In this document: in pieces, positions 6,024 through 6,056 of the stretch | Layout: each line of letters opens with the position of its first letter | Position numbering within the stretch: position 1 is the first letter of the stretch | Assembly (NCBI GenBank): GCA_022713905.1 | Contig: JAIHTM010000167.1 | Span: 1-6,056, forward strand | Reading direction: 5' to 3' | Origin: Collinsella sp. | GTDB lineage: Bacteria; Actinomycetota; Coriobacteriia; Coriobacteriales; Coriobacteriaceae | DNA: 6,056 nt | Notes under the pieces: generated by a model | Database searches by the model: none | The model's input: the letters and a program-made list of their open reading frames with translations, nothing else | Told to the model about the DNA's origin: nothing | Program-made: the position numbers and the translations under genes

Positions 6024-6056
6024 CCGCCCCAGGCTCTCCCATGCGTTGCGGTGAAA

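Noticed and set aside
1..6056. tRNA, rRNA, CRISPR array, inteins, toxin-antitoxin or defence genes
   Set aside because: I looked for cloverleaf ends, regular repeats with spacers, splicing motifs in dnaE and small paired genes, and found none.

Overview
The window looks like chromosomal DNA from a high-GC Gram-positive gut actinobacterium. Class Coriobacteriia is likely and a Collinsella-like genus is my best guess. This rests on the strongly GC-biased codon use of the two flanking genes and on lineage-type features I recall for the DNA polymerase: an enlarged PHP domain and an altered fingers motif. I could run no database search.

All three confident genes are on the minus strand. From right to left they are a DUF3284-family protein of unknown function (5475-5984), a 12-helix major facilitator transporter (4172-5371), and dnaE, the replicative DNA polymerase III alpha subunit (126-3929). 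The dnaE gene is complete and fills almost two thirds of the window. The left edge (1-125) is an unresolved fragment. The gaps are 103 nt between the DUF3284 gene and the transporter, and 242 nt between the transporter and dnaE. The dnaE gene has its own candidate -10 box and ribosome binding site. The genes show no obvious shared pathway.

The unusual part is the middle. From about 4048 to about 5490 the DNA is clearly AT-richer than both sides. It freely uses TTA, CTA and TCA codons, which occur once in dnaE and never in the DUF3284 gene, so it reads as an acquired island. An 11-bp inverted repeat, ACGCTTCGGAT, lies near its two ends (4143-4153 and 5487-5497). Outside the transporter the island holds two orphan reading-frame pieces with the same AT-rich codons. 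One is on the plus strand at the left end (4051-4155). The other is on the minus strand at the right end, and its stop overlaps the transporter start as ATGA. If the DNA between the repeats is flipped, the two pieces join in frame at the repeat into one 73-codon frame directly upstream of the transporter. This suggests, but does not prove, a past or ongoing inversion. It is the most interesting lead here; the rest of the window is ordinary housekeeping sequence.
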